The translations under genes and the position numbers were made by a program. A DNA stretch of 64,000 nucleotides from Lineus longissimus. Taxonomy: Eukaryota; Nemertea; Pilidiophora; Heteronemertea; Lineidae. Shown here one piece after another: positions 32,713 through 42,728 of this stretch. The first letter of the stretch is position 1; every line of letters begins with the position of its first letter. The notes below the pieces were generated by a model. It did not search any database, had not been told where the DNA came from, and worked only from the letters and a program-made list of their open reading frames with translations. The stretch spans positions 10,223,431 through 10,287,430 of the forward strand of contig NC_088322.1 of NCBI RefSeq assembly GCF_910592395.1, written 5' to 3'.

Positions 32713-32832
32713 AACCAAAGAAGGAGGTTGACACCCCACCCAAGATTGTTAAGAAACCCGATGAAGTTGTGGGTGAAGAGGGTGAGAGGTCTACCATCAT
32801 GTGTAACATCACTGGTAAACCAAGGCCCGAAG
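32713..32832 (+). CDS. Exon 14: N-terminal half of Ig domain 8
   Basis: Acceptor ATTCTTCAG|AA, donor CGAAG|GTATGT, phase 1-1 (120 nt). Encodes KPKKEVDTPPKIVKKPDEVV, GEEGERSTIMCNITGKPRPE: strands A to B with the B-strand Cys. The domain is cut just before VKW, in the PxPEVxW motif, and continues in exon 15. Confidence 0.9.
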
Positions 32833-33083
32833 GTATGTATTCGCTACCCTCGGGACCCTCCTATTGTTTCGTGTAGGCCCTGAACCTTTTCTAAATCATA
32901 AAAAAGGGTGGTCGCTTATGGACAGTACCATTAATGGCACCTGTTCCCTTTTCCTTTCATCAAAGGTGATACTCTTTCATCAGTTGTCTGTAAAAGGAAA
33001 AAACCTCCGCTTTGTCAAACAATCCCAATGGGACACACCAAAATGGTGACAAAATGGCTGATATTATTTATGTTGCATTACAG

Positions 33084-33263
33084 TCAAATGGACCAAAGGC
33101 CTAAAAGAGCTAAAGGAAGGTAAACTCTACCACATGGAGGACTACGATGATGCCTATTGCTTCGAAGTCAAGAAGACTACCAAAAATGATGAGGGGAAAT
33201 ACACAGTTACTGCCGTCAATAAAGTCGGCAAGGACACTGCGACGATTCCCATCACTGTCAAGC
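33084..33263 (+). CDS. Exon 15: C-terminal half of Ig domain 8
   Basis: Acceptor GCATTACAG|TC, donor AAGC|GTAAGT, phase 1-1 (180 nt). Completes Ig 8: VKWTKGLKELKEGKLYHMED, YCFEVKKTTKNDEGKYTVTAVNKVGKD. The F strand has Thr in place of Cys. Although each half is phase 1-1, skipping one alone would break the fold. Confidence 0.92.
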
Positions 33264-33715
33264 GTAAGTTTTTTCCAATCAGTTGTGATATCTCTTCATT
33301 TCTGACAACCATTTATGTCACTCTTTGGGATATTTCCAACCAATCATCATCTCATGATCGGATTGGTGATACCGAGACACACTACACTCCCTCATCCCTT
33401 AACAGCAGGACCTGGTTGTCCAAAAAATGACTTGCCTTGTCTTGAACAGCTTTGCCCTGGTCTATTGATGTCTTATGCTATAACCATTCGTTTTCCCAGC
33501 AAACCAGCATATTTGGCTTTGCAAATTTCCCTCACAAACTTCGTCGTCGTCATCGGAGCAAAAGCAAACATTGACCTCCTTAATCTCATCCCTCTTATCC
33601 TTGATTAGTCACATAGTGCCGATGCGAGCAAATAATCCAATGGTCAGTCGTCGTTGTCGTCATCGTCCAAGATTGGAAGATGTCATAAGGTAACCTGTAA
33701 TGTCATCTCTTGTAG
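33264..33715 (+). other. Intron 15 (452 bp)
   Basis: GTAAGT donor and CTTGTAG acceptor, with short GTC/ATC-rich stretches near 33541 and 33648; no coding evidence. Confidence 0.75.
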
Positions 33716-33884
33716 AAGTGGAGAAACCTCCACCAAAGTCTCCTCAGATCCTCCGCCACAAGGAACAGACCAAGCCACCCAAGTTTGTGGAGACGCCTGA
33801 AGACATGACCATCGAAGAGGAAGACAATTTCACCCTGAAGGCTAAGGTGACAGGTGTACCAAGACCTGATGTCTCCTGGCTGAG
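33716..33884 (+). CDS. Exon 16: linker and N-terminal half of Ig domain 9
   Basis: Acceptor CTTGTAG|AA, donor CTGAG|GTAAGT, phase 1 in and 2 out. A basic Pro-rich linker (VEKPPPKSPQILRHKEQT) leads to KPPKFVETPEDMTIEEED, FTLKAKVTGVPRPDVSWL-R. The B-strand Cys is missing (LKAKV); the core Trp is present. Confidence 0.92.
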
Positions 33885-34310
33885 GTAAGTAAGAGTTTTA
33901 CTGGGGGTCTTTGGGGGTGGGGTATAGACCAAACCTCCAAAGTTTGTTGAAACGCCTTTAAGACGTAACTACTGTTCAACTTAAAGGCTAAGGTAACAGA
34001 TGGCTCTGCCCTTTCTGTGAGGTGGTTAAAATCAGGTCAAAATGAAAAGAGAGTGTTGATCCCTTGAAGAGACCAAACCACTGTAATGCCATGGGAGTGG
34101 ATTTTAACATCCAGCCTTTCAACGCAACTGCTAATTTTGCTCTCGCATAATACTTTATTGCGATTCAGCTGGGCTGTGAGTAGTCTAGAATAGAGGAAAT
34201 GTCACCGAAAGTGAGATCAGTTCTCGGCGAATAATCTTGCTTTTGCCTTTGAGATGAGTTTCCTTAAGCTGTATCAGTCAAGTCAAATGTTGCCTGAATT
34301 CCTCTTCCAG
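33885..34310 (+). other. Intron 16 (426 bp)
   Basis: The first ~70 bp (near 33932-33985: accaaacctccaaagtttgttgaaacgcct...aagacg) resembles exon 16 coding sequence (accaagccacccaagtttgtggagacgcct), so it may be a decayed partial duplicate of that exon. The rest is featureless. Confidence 0.7.
33930..33995 (+). pseudogene. Decayed partial copy of exon 16
   Basis: 'gaccaaacctccaaagtttg', then 'ttgaaacgcctttaagacgtaac', then 'aaggctaaggtaaca' parallels exon 16 at 33769-33850 (gaccaagccacccaagtttg, tggagacgcctgaagacatgac, aaggctaaggtgaca). The copy has a stop (taa) and indels and lacks the intervening acidic codons, so it is not expressed as an Ig exon. Confidence 0.65.
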
Positions 34311-34477
34311 GGGTGAAGAAGTGATCAAACCGACCAAGCAGATCAAGATGACCTATGAAGAGGAGAACTGCGTCCTGCGAGTGCTCAAGGCCCCCATGGG
34401 CTTCGCTGGAGAGTACACCTGTAATGCGTCCAACCCTGTGGGTGAGGACACGTGCAAAGCTAATGTCACTATCAATG
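34311..34477 (+). CDS. Exon 17: C-terminal half of Ig domain 9
   Basis: Acceptor CTTCCAG|G, donor CAATG|GTAAGT, phases 2 in and 1 out. Completes Ig 9: RGEEVIKPTKQIKMTYEEEN, CVLRVLKAPMGFAGEYTCNASNPVGED, with the canonical YTCNASNPVG F-G strands. Confidence 0.93.
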
Positions 34478-34613
34478 GTAAGTGCTATGCTAAAGCCAAT
34501 ACAAAGTGAGTGACTAATTTATTCTCCTATGGATGTGAGGTGTGACTTTTTAGAGGAAATCCAGTCCTTGTGCATGAACATTCCAAAATGACCAAGAAAA
34601 ATTTGTTTTCCAG

Positions 34614-34728
34614 AATACACCGAGGCCCCAGAATTCACACGGGAGTTGACCGACACCGAGGTGAGGCAGACTAGACCAGCCAAGATGGAATGCCATGTCA
34701 CAGGTGTACCCACACCCGAGTGCACTTG
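34614..34728 (+). CDS. Exon 18: N-terminal half of Ig domain 10
   Basis: Acceptor TTTTCCAG|AA, donor CACTTG|GTAAGA inside the Trp codon, phase 1 in and 2 out. Encodes EYTEAPEFTRELTDTEVRQ, RPAKMECHVTGVPTPECT-W with the B-strand Cys. Same split-at-Trp architecture as exons 8/9. Confidence 0.92.
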
Positions 34729-35226
34729 GTAAGACGTTTTACGATTATTGTTCTGTCCTGTAGGGTCTGAGGGTATCACGTTGAAAATATAGTAGAGCCT
34801 TTTAGCGAGGTTGCCAATTGGCGCACATCCGCCCGTTAGTCAAAATAGGTAGAGAATAAAGTAGGGCCAAGTCTACGATTGGTGCACAGCAGCCATTTTT
34901 ATTTCGTTCATCGATCGGTGTGCATCCGTAGGGGAAGGGTTCAACTGCGTCTTTCCGCACGGTTTTCAAATTTCGTGCGCAGACAATCGTAGCTCAACAG
35001 GCAATGGCTCTGACGGAATCAGTCTTATTCCAATACATTGTAAACGATCTTCTGCAGGTGTTTGCATAGTGATGGGGCTATCGATGGGGGCCCTCGTGGA
35101 GACAGTTCTTCTGGGGCTGAAGACATGCACCCCCTTCTGAGAAATTCTGGGAACTTCAGCGTTTTAAGGGTTAAAAGAGAGGATTTGGAAGAGATTTAAA
35201 AAATTTTCAATCATTTTTCTCTCTAG
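34729..35226 (+). other. Intron 18 (498 bp)
   Basis: GTAAGA donor, CTCTCTAG acceptor; nothing else recognised. Confidence 0.75.
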
Positions 35227-35417
35227 GTTCGTGGATGATAAGCCCCTAGAAGTAGACGAACGTGTGAAACTGACTAGCAAATACGACAAGAGAGATGACA
35301 CGACTGTGTTGACGCTCGTTGTGGAGAATGTCAGTCCTGATGACAATGCCACCTATAAGTGTGTGGCAAAGAATTCGGCCGGAGAAGCTGTCACGGAAGC
35401 TCAGATCATTGTTGAAA
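35227..35417 (+). CDS. Exon 19: C-terminal half of Ig domain 10
   Basis: Acceptor TCTCTAG|G completes Trp, donor TTGAAA|GTAGGT, phase 2 in and 1 out. Encodes FVDDKPLEVDERVKLTSKYD, then VLTLVVENVSPDDNATYKCV and AKNSAGEAVT, an I-set D-G segment with the F-strand Cys. Together with exon 18 both core Cys are retained. Confidence 0.93.
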
Positions 35418-35550
35418 GTAGGTTGAAATGATGAGTTTTTGGTTACGTTTACGGCCTCAACACGCTCAAAGAGCTTCAGACTGACGTGGTATTTCCTACC
35501 ATTTGCTATCAGGCCAACCCTTCATTTTATCTTCCTTCTCTTGTTTCCAG

Positions 35551-35838
35551 TGAAGAAAGAATCGCCGAAGTTCATCAAGAAACCGGAGAATCTTGAGATA
35601 TACGAGCATGAGGACGCCGTATTCGAATCTGAAATCAGCGCTGTCCCGAAACCGACCGTCACTTGGAACATCGGTGACAAGCAAATCAAACCTGATGAGA
35701 GACACCTAATTACCAGTGAGAAACAAGTGTATAGGTTCACAATCAAGGACGCCAAGGTCAATGAGACCAACAGCTATACTGTCAGGGCGAAAAACGATGC
35801 GGGTGAACAGTTTGCCCAGGGCAGACTCAAAGTTTTGC
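35551..35838 (+). CDS. Exon 20: Ig domain 11
   Basis: Acceptor GTTTCCAG|TG, donor TTTTGC|GTAAGT, phase 1-1 (288 nt). Complete I-set domain: MKKESPKFIKKPENLEIYEHE, split as MKKESPKFIKKP / ENLEIYEHE; then FESEISAVPKPTVTWNIGDKQ and NSYTVRAKNDAGEQ. Both core Cys are replaced (FESEI, YTVRA), so the domain must be stabilised by its hydrophobic core alone. Confidence 0.92.
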
Positions 35839-36397
35839 GTAAGTTATTTGCTGACTTTGTCAAAGGAGAATCAGTTTTTAAATTTTGTTATAAAAGTTCA
35901 TAAAAAGATAATCAAAGGCACAAATTTGCAACACCGTGGTTATGATTTTTGCATGCAATTTGCCAATTTCAATTTGAAATGTAAGAGCAACCAATTTTCA
36001 GCATCTTAGGGTAGCTCGTGTGTGCCCTGCGAATCCATCCAAAAATGACACAAAATGATATATTGTTATAATTGATATCTAGACATGTCAGAACCAATTA
36101 AACACTGCCAATGTAGTTGTTGATGTCGTACAGATGCTGCATGCAAAAATCAGCTCAAAATTCCAACTGCTTCATGGTTTTTCAAACATTTGGTAAATGT
36201 TTGCAAAATTCTGCCATCAAACTCAAAAAGGGGCCTTGGATCCAGGGCCCATATGACCATCCATGAGCATGAATGTATAGGACTGAAAATCCTGTAAGTC
36301 CTGGGTACAAGGTATTTTTAAAGTGGTCTGCATCCGCAAACTGTGCCTGATATAATGCTGAAAATGCTTTTTGCTTATTTCCATCCTTTCTTTACAG
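35839..36397 (+). other. Intron 20 (559 bp)
   Basis: GTAAGT donor, CTTTACAG acceptor; AT-rich, nothing else recognised. Confidence 0.75.
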
Positions 36398-37025
36398 CAT
36401 CAAAGCCACCCAAGTTCACTCAGCCCATCAAGGACATTATCTCCCCTGAACACAGACAAGCTAAGTTTGTGTGTAAGGTGATTGGCACCCCTGCTCCAAA
36501 ACTCACTTGGTTCCTGAATAGTGTCCAATTAGAGGAGACAGATAAAATCAAATTTGTTTATGACAAGAAATCCAACACTCATTCGTTAGTCATCGATGAC
36601 ACCCTTCCGGAACTGACAGGACCTGTCAAGTGCGTTGCCAAGAACTGTGCTGGCGAGGCGACTTGCGAGGCCAAGTTGACCGTCTGCGGACGTGCCCCGA
36701 CTTTCATCGAAAAGCCCATCAAATGTACTGTCATGAAAAACCAGACCGCCATTTTCAAGACCAAGATTGATGGCGACCCAACGCCAAAACTGATCTGGTC
36801 CAAAGGAAAGTTCACCACTTTCAAAGATGGCGGCCGCAATAAGGTTTACTATGACGATACAATTGACATGTACGTGATCGAGATAAGTAAGATCGTCGAA
36901 AAAGACGCGGGAACGTACACTTGTAAGATTAGTAACGAACATGGCGCGGATGATTGCTCCTGTACGCTAATCGTTACGGATGATGAGAGCCTCGTCACAG
37001 ACTGGCAGGATCAGCTCAAGAAAAT
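36398..37025 (+). CDS. Exon 21: Ig domains 12 and 13
   Basis: Acceptor TTTACAG|CA, donor AAAAT|GTAAGT, phase 1 in and 2 out (628 nt). It holds two whole I-set domains without an internal intron. Ig 12: SKPPKFTQPIKDIIS, FVCKVIGTPAPKLTWFLNS, GPVKCVAKNCAGEAT. Ig 13: RAPTFIEKPIKCTVMKNQ, FKTKIDGDPTPKLIWSKG, DAGTYTCKISNEHGADD. The C-terminal tail DDESLVTDWQDQLKKM is a short amphipathic segment outside the fold. Adjacent-domain exons are unusual in this stretch, where most Igs are one or two exons each. Confidence 0.94.
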
Positions 37026-37192
37026 GTAAGTTGATTTACTTAAATTTTCATCATTAAGGCTGTTTGTATTTAATCGTGGTTCAGGAAAATAGAAATGCAG
37101 TTATACAATGCCATAGTGCAGTTATCTTACATGCAAGATTTCGTTCTGAAGACGATATTTCATTCATTAAAACAAACAATTTTCTCTTCTAG

Positions 37193-37361
37193 TGAGATTG
37201 AGGAGAAACCTCAAGTTGCTGATGAGGTGGACTTCGGCACTCTCAAACATGTCGAGATGGAAGAAGACATCATTGCGCCTGAAAGATCAGCGCCCGTCTT
37301 GTCATCGTTTGAGGTGTCTGACACCCAGAAACCTGAATTTGAACGCCATGAGGCAGAAGAC
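37193..37361 (+). CDS. Exon 22: acidic interdomain linker
   Basis: Acceptor TCTTCTAG|T, donor GAAGAC|GTGAGT, phase 2 in and 0 out. Encodes IEIEEKPQVADEVDFGTLKH, VEMEEDIIAPERSAPVLSSF, EVSDTQKPEFERHEAED. No domain. VDFGTLK loosely recalls DFRxxL but lacks the Arg, so I do not call it an actin site. Confidence 0.85.
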
Positions 37362-37995
37362 GTGAGTATAGTCATATTTTTCATTTTTTATTTCAAATTT
37401 GAATGTACTATATTTGCATTATTGAAAAGGTCAATCTTCTCTCATAAATTGTGTCCTTAAGCGGACTTTCTTGAAAGCAATTTATTTGAGTTGACCTAAT
37501 TTTTGTTCGAATACCAATTTGGTGGTGGTTTGTTTGGTACCAATTTAAATATTTGATGGTCGAAAAAAGGTCGAGCGGCCTGAGACGGTCAGCTGGACTC
37601 ACCAATTTGTATGGCATTTCAGCACCTGCTTAAAGTATTATGACCACAGTATGATATGTTTGCTTGATGTATATATGCGGCTGGACCTCAGAGCCGGTCA
37701 GCTTTGAATGCTTATGAATAATCCTTTGACACATTGCCTCAGTACATATATCTGCCAATTCTTCCAGCAACTTCTTTTGGTTTTCCAAATTTCCTACTTC
37801 TTGTTTCCTCCTTGCAAAAAACAACCAACTCCTTGGAATTTTCTCAATCTATTTGTTTGAGCATCTTCAATGTGAAAGTTGCTAATGTATCCGAATAAAA
37901 TTGATCTGAATCTATGCTTAGAACAGACCTCAGATTGCCTTCCACACATGCCTCACACGCATTTACTTTCACGCATCACCCACGTTCTTCCACAG
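37362..37995 (+). other. Intron 22 (634 bp)
   Basis: GTGAGT donor, TTCCACAG acceptor; nothing else recognised. Confidence 0.75.
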
Positions 37996-38190
37996 CTCGA
38001 CTTTGATTTCAAACCCATGGACTTTAGCACCCGGGAGCGTTCTCCCCTCCGTCTTGATGATCGCGAACGCGAAGTCAAGCCGGAGGAGGAGATCGTGCCC
38101 GAGGTCGAGAAAGAGTCCTACCAGCGCCCCCCGCAGGACGCACCTGAGAAAAAGGAGGAAGATTTTGGCCTTGAGATCCCACAGGTCAAG
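37996..38190 (+). CDS. Exon 23: charged linker, alternative donors possible
   Basis: Acceptor TTCCACAG|CTC, phase 0-0. Encodes LDFDFKPMDFSTRERSPLRL, DDREREVKPEEEIVPEVEKE, SYQRPPQDAPEKKEEDFGLE, IPQVK. The donor chosen is GTCAAG|GTTAGT. An upstream GT (ACAG|GTCAAG at 38185) would shorten the exon by 6 nt in the same phase. The segment is disordered, rich in Glu, Arg, Lys and Pro, without a known domain. It bridges Ig 13 to Ig 14. Confidence 0.82.
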
Positions 38191-39695
38191 GTTAGTTGTG
38201 CATGAAGGTTGCAGCCCTGGAGTAGATGATGTGTTGTAGCCTCTTGTCTTCGTTGCATGTCCGCTATCTCTAATAATCATGCAGTATTTGTTTTACAGCT
38301 TATGTACAATCTGCTGTTTGTGGCCTCCCTGTTTAGCTTGGAGCACACATACGTATTGAAGTGCTTGTGAGGTCATATCCTCTACTAGTCCATCTTGAAC
38401 CTGCTGACACTTTCCTTTCTATACTCCCAGTTTTAAATTCATACACAATGCTGTAGCTTTTACCATCAATGGTTAATGCTTAGCAGGATGAACTTCATGT
38501 GTGCTCCATCTTCTGAAGTCATGCAAGCTTTCCCTAGCTTTCTTGTAACTTAACTCAATGAGACTTTCTCACCTATCTCAACTATACTCATTCACCCTTG
38601 CACAACACCTCTTCATTCCACACTGTCACTGCACAGCTCAAGAGTGAAATACATCACTCAGCGCTGATTGTTTCAGCTATCTCAACTATACTCGCCCATC
38701 TTAATGTTGAACCTGTCTCAGCTATCTCAACTATACCTATCTTGAAGTTGAATCCTTGCACAACACCTCTGCGTTCCACACTGGCTTGCTTCCACACTCT
38801 CACCACACAACTGTAGAGTAAAACCTTGTATGTCCTGTCTTTAGATTCAATGTGTGACACCCAGAATAGAGCGTACACCTAATGCAAGCAGATAGTCTTC
38901 ATGTATTACAGTCAAGTTACTCTTTCAGAGTTATTGTAGAGGTTCCAACTAACTTCTTATTACCGGTCAGGATTTTAAATCCGCCGTTCAAAGCTTGTTG
39001 AAGCTATTGCCCACTGATCGGCCTGCGTCAGTCTCTACTCATCATGTGAGGTGCAGCTTGATCAGCAAGGACCCAAAATTGTCATTTGCGGAATATAAGT
39101 TGATAAAAACCTGTTTTGCTCCGAGCCAAAATGTACAGCATTTCACATGATTGAATAAATTCTTCCAAAAAAGTGCAATGTATCACCCTGAATTGGAAAT
39201 CATTGTTAAATTCAAGGAAATGTATTCAAAGAAAAGTGCAGAAATGACACAAGTTGATCGATAAGTGTGAAGAATCAAATCTAGGATCCCGCCTCTCATC
39301 CATCTAGGTTCCCGACCTTGTATTAAGTTGGTCTGAAACCAAAGACTTAAGAGTCTGACTTGACCGTAATATTTGAAATACATGTGGGTTTGCTTTAAAT
39401 GTGCTTATATTAATACTGGCCATTGCATATTTTCAGATTTTGAAAGTTCAGCCATCAAGTTGTAAAATGGATTTACTTGAATATCTTTCTAGCAAATATT
39501 GCCAACTTGTTTAACTAATGAGATTGATACCAATGAGGACTTTAGGCCAAGGGAAAATCTCCATCAGTATATCACGTATCAGAGTGCATATTTTGAATTA
39601 GACTAAATGATGATGAGCTCCTCTGGACACTAGCGCAGGGTAGAGAACCTGCCAAATTTTTTATGTCTAAATGCAAACTGACCGTCTCTTTCCAG
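38191..39695 (+). other. Intron 23 (1.5 kb) with imperfect internal repeats
   Basis: 'tatctcaactatact' and 'ccttgcacaacacctct-cattccacact' recur around 38572-38625, 38678 and 38720-38785. No coding segment supported. Confidence 0.7.
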
Positions 39696-39954
39696 TGGGA
39701 GTTCATTAAGAAACTTGAAGACCAAACCGTCCCAGAAAAAACCTCTGCCGTTTTCGACTGCGAGGTAACAATCAAGGACTTCGACGTCGATTGGTACGTC
39801 AACAATGCCAAGGTCGAGCCCGGCCCGAAGTACCAGGTGGACATGGATGGCAAGAAGCACACTCTGATGGTCAACATGTGCCGACCAGAAGATGAATGTG
39901 AGGTGAAGTGTGCCTTTGGTGATGCAAAGACTACTGCCAAGCTGTTTGTCATTC
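39696..39954 (+). CDS. Exon 24: Ig domain 14
   Basis: Acceptor CTTTCCAG|TGG, donor CATTC|GTAAGT, phase 0 in and 1 out. Complete I-set domain: WEFIKKLEDQTVPEKTS, VFDCEVTIKDFDVDWYVNN, then HTLMVNMCRPEDECEVKCAFGD, carrying both core Cys plus extra ones. The pattern (DVDWYVNxxxVEPGPKY) is typical of titin A/I-band-type I-set modules. Confidence 0.93.
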
Positions 39955-40404
39955 GTAAGTGAAATTATGTTCTCTGTGAGCTTCTGATAAGGTTGTTTTG
40001 CAAAGTGTTGACTGTACTGGTAGATGAGCCAATATCTTAGTACTCAGATCATGACCACGAAAGAAGAACTATTTGCTTAACCTGTATGTGGTCACTCATA
40101 TGACTGGGGTGAAACTGTAGGTCAATACTCTTGTTAGTCATGGCCCCTGAGAGGCTTGCAAGGATGCCCGAGGGGCTAGCGATGCCTACCTCATCGAAAA
40201 TTTCAAGGCCTCTCACCACCATTTTCCAAGTTAAATTCCTTGACCAGTGAGTTAAGTGAGGTTGACAGCCCTTGCTTTCTCACATACAGTTTTAAACAAT
40301 CCACCGAGTTGACTTGGTAAGTGTCATGAGAAAGTTTAAACTGAGTGTTTGTGAGACAAAGAAATATGGTGTAAATTGATAAAATATCTTTCTCTCCGCC
40401 ACAG
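39955..40404 (+). other. Intron 24 (450 bp)
   Basis: GTAAGT donor, CGCCACAG acceptor; nothing else recognised. Confidence 0.75.
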
Positions 40405-40674
40405 CTAAAGTCTTCGAATTCACCTCGCCTCTTAAAGACATCACAGTCAAAGAAGACGAGACCGCCATCTTTGAATGTGAGGTCAACGATGAGGAAGCTG
40501 AGGTCACCTGGACTGTCAATGGAAAACCGATCAAACCGGATGGAGAGAAATACGAAGTTATCGTTGATGGTTTGGTGCGCCGGTTGGTGATCCACGATGC
40601 TAAGGAGTCTGACGTTGGAAAGGTCCAAGCGACGCTACCCACTGCTGCAACTGATGCTAAGCTCAATGTGGAAG
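40405..40674 (+). CDS. Exon 25: Ig domain 15
   Basis: Acceptor CGCCACAG|CT, donor GGAAG|GTAGGG, phase 1-1 (270 nt). Complete I-set domain: KVFEFTSPLKDITVKEDE, FECEVNDEEAEVTWTVNGKP, LVIHDAKESDVGKVQATLPT. The F-strand Tyr and Cys are both absent (GKVQATL). It is the last Ig before the Ser-rich exons. Confidence 0.92.
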
Positions 40675-42728
40675 GTAGGGAGAATTTATTATTTTATCTG
40701 TATTTCCATATGTTTGGGGGACATTGATAAGGGGAAAAGTTTGAAAGCATCTTGAAAAAAGGTTAAGCGCACTGGTTTTCATGATATTAAAACTATAGTA
40801 CCATCGGGTCAAGCTTGACCTATTTAGCTTGGGTCTGCACACAGGTTTTAAATTGATCTGGAAAATTACGGAGGTCAGCTTCACATGATGATAGTATAGC
40901 ATTAAATCATATGACCTGATGCCATCCCATTTGGTTCTCTTGGGCCTGCAAGGAATCTGTGAAGTATGGTACCCAATATAGCATTTGCTGAAAAATTCTT
41001 TCGAGAGGCTTTCAAACATTTCTCCTGCTGTTCAGACTCTCTCTAACTCACTGTATAAGCTATGTATCTGTGAATGTTACATAAAGAAATAATCAAACTA
41101 TTATTAATCGTCTTGTGTCACATGAATGTTCATTAAGTCCATTGTCTCTTCTGAATTAAAAGGTAGGTTAACCCCAAAGCTATTTGCATCCGCAAAGTAA
41201 TTTTGAAAATTATGCATCCAAGCTTGAATAACTTCAAAAATAAATAACCACCCTTTACCAAGCAACATTTTTTATTTAAAAAGCTGTCGTGGAAAATGTA
41301 AGGTACATTGTTGTGTTTTACTGCACAAAACTGGCACACACATGGAAAAGTTCTTCATTTATTTATGTGTATTGCACAGTTTATTAGTATTTTGTTTCAA
41401 AGGAAAGCACATTTTCACTTGTTCATTTGAGAATCACCTTTAAATTGAACATAGTTTTGGTACTGTGTTTGCTTCATATATTTGTATCATCTGATGTTGA
41501 CTATGCCAGAGTTTTTCCCTAATTCTGCTTTGCTTCAAAATGCTTTCTGGCATATAAATCTCTAGGGTTTGCATTCTCTAACTGTAACGCATAATATATC
41601 TCAATGCAACAACCTAACTTTATTCAGTGTATTCCTGACACCACAATTTGTCTGAATTCTATGGTACAGTACCTGTACTTGACATCTCACTGTGTAAAAA
41701 ACACATTTACCGGGATATATTTCCATCAGTTCCAAGCAAAAAGGTGGTACTTTTGAGTTCTATCAACAAAATGAACTATTCAGTCAACATGTACATCACA
41801 TCTAACAGAACACAGTTTAACTTACAAATTTTGTGCTCACCACTGAATTCATTGCACCACTGAACCTGTAAAATGTGGGAATAACCATCATTAATCACTC
41901 TCTGAAAACACACAGTGACAAATCCCATCCAGAAATTCCTTCTCATCCATTTCTCAGCTTTGACAGCAGATTACACTAGCACCATACAGAACCTCACATC
42001 ACATGTGGTCTTCCTCAATCTAGTTGCCCTCATCTCACTCATTATACTCATTGTTTTGCTCTGCCGGTGACGTCTGCTTTCTGCTACATACCATTCATAA
42101 TCATTTCACCAACAATTTGTTGGACATGATCTCTCTCCTTGCTCTTCTGTGACATATCAATTCCTCTTTGCTTTAGTTAAACTTGATGACCATTAAACTT
42201 AACCTTGTGTCACTCATGCTTTTAGCTCTCCTCAGTTTGGTGATAACCTTTCGCTGTAGCGTCATTAATCACATGGCTTTGTTGTGCTAATATTGCTAAA
42301 GAGGACTTTTGGTGTGGTGTTGTTCAGTCACAACCTCTCGTCGCTTGAATGTCTTCTGTTAGCTCCATGACCTCTGCATCGATGTTCAATATTCACAGAT
42401 CTAATGGTGTACCTCTTTGGTGTTCCCACTCACATTTATTATGCCCTGGTGTGCTTTGTTGTCTATTGGTAAGCCTCTGGAGTCGGCCATTCAAAGGATT
42501 GGCTTCAACTTCGAATTGCCTCACAGCCTTTACATATATCTTGTTACGTTGTACAGAACCTCTGCTTTGGTGTGCGTGGTACGTCACAGATCATCTCACT
42601 TCCTTGGTGTGCTCTCTTCTTGGGTAACTTATCTGCCTCGGTGTGCTGTGCTGCCTAACGGTAATCCTCTGGCATAGCCCGCTTTATTGATGCATGTACC
42701 CCCTCTAAGCATGGTAATTTCTTCACAG
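40675..42728 (+). other. Intron 25 (2.05 kb)
   Basis: GTAGGG donor. The 3' part has a diverged internal duplication ('cctggtgtgctttgttgtc..ggtaagcctctgg' near 42445 and 'cctcggtgtgctgtgctgcc..ggtaatcctctgg' near 42635). No coding segment that joins in phase was found. Confidence 0.7.

Noticed and set aside
37193-38190. DFGTLK (exon 22) and MDFSTR (exon 23) as additional DFRxxL actin motifs
   Set aside because: They lack the Arg in position 3 or the Leu in position 6 of the motif.
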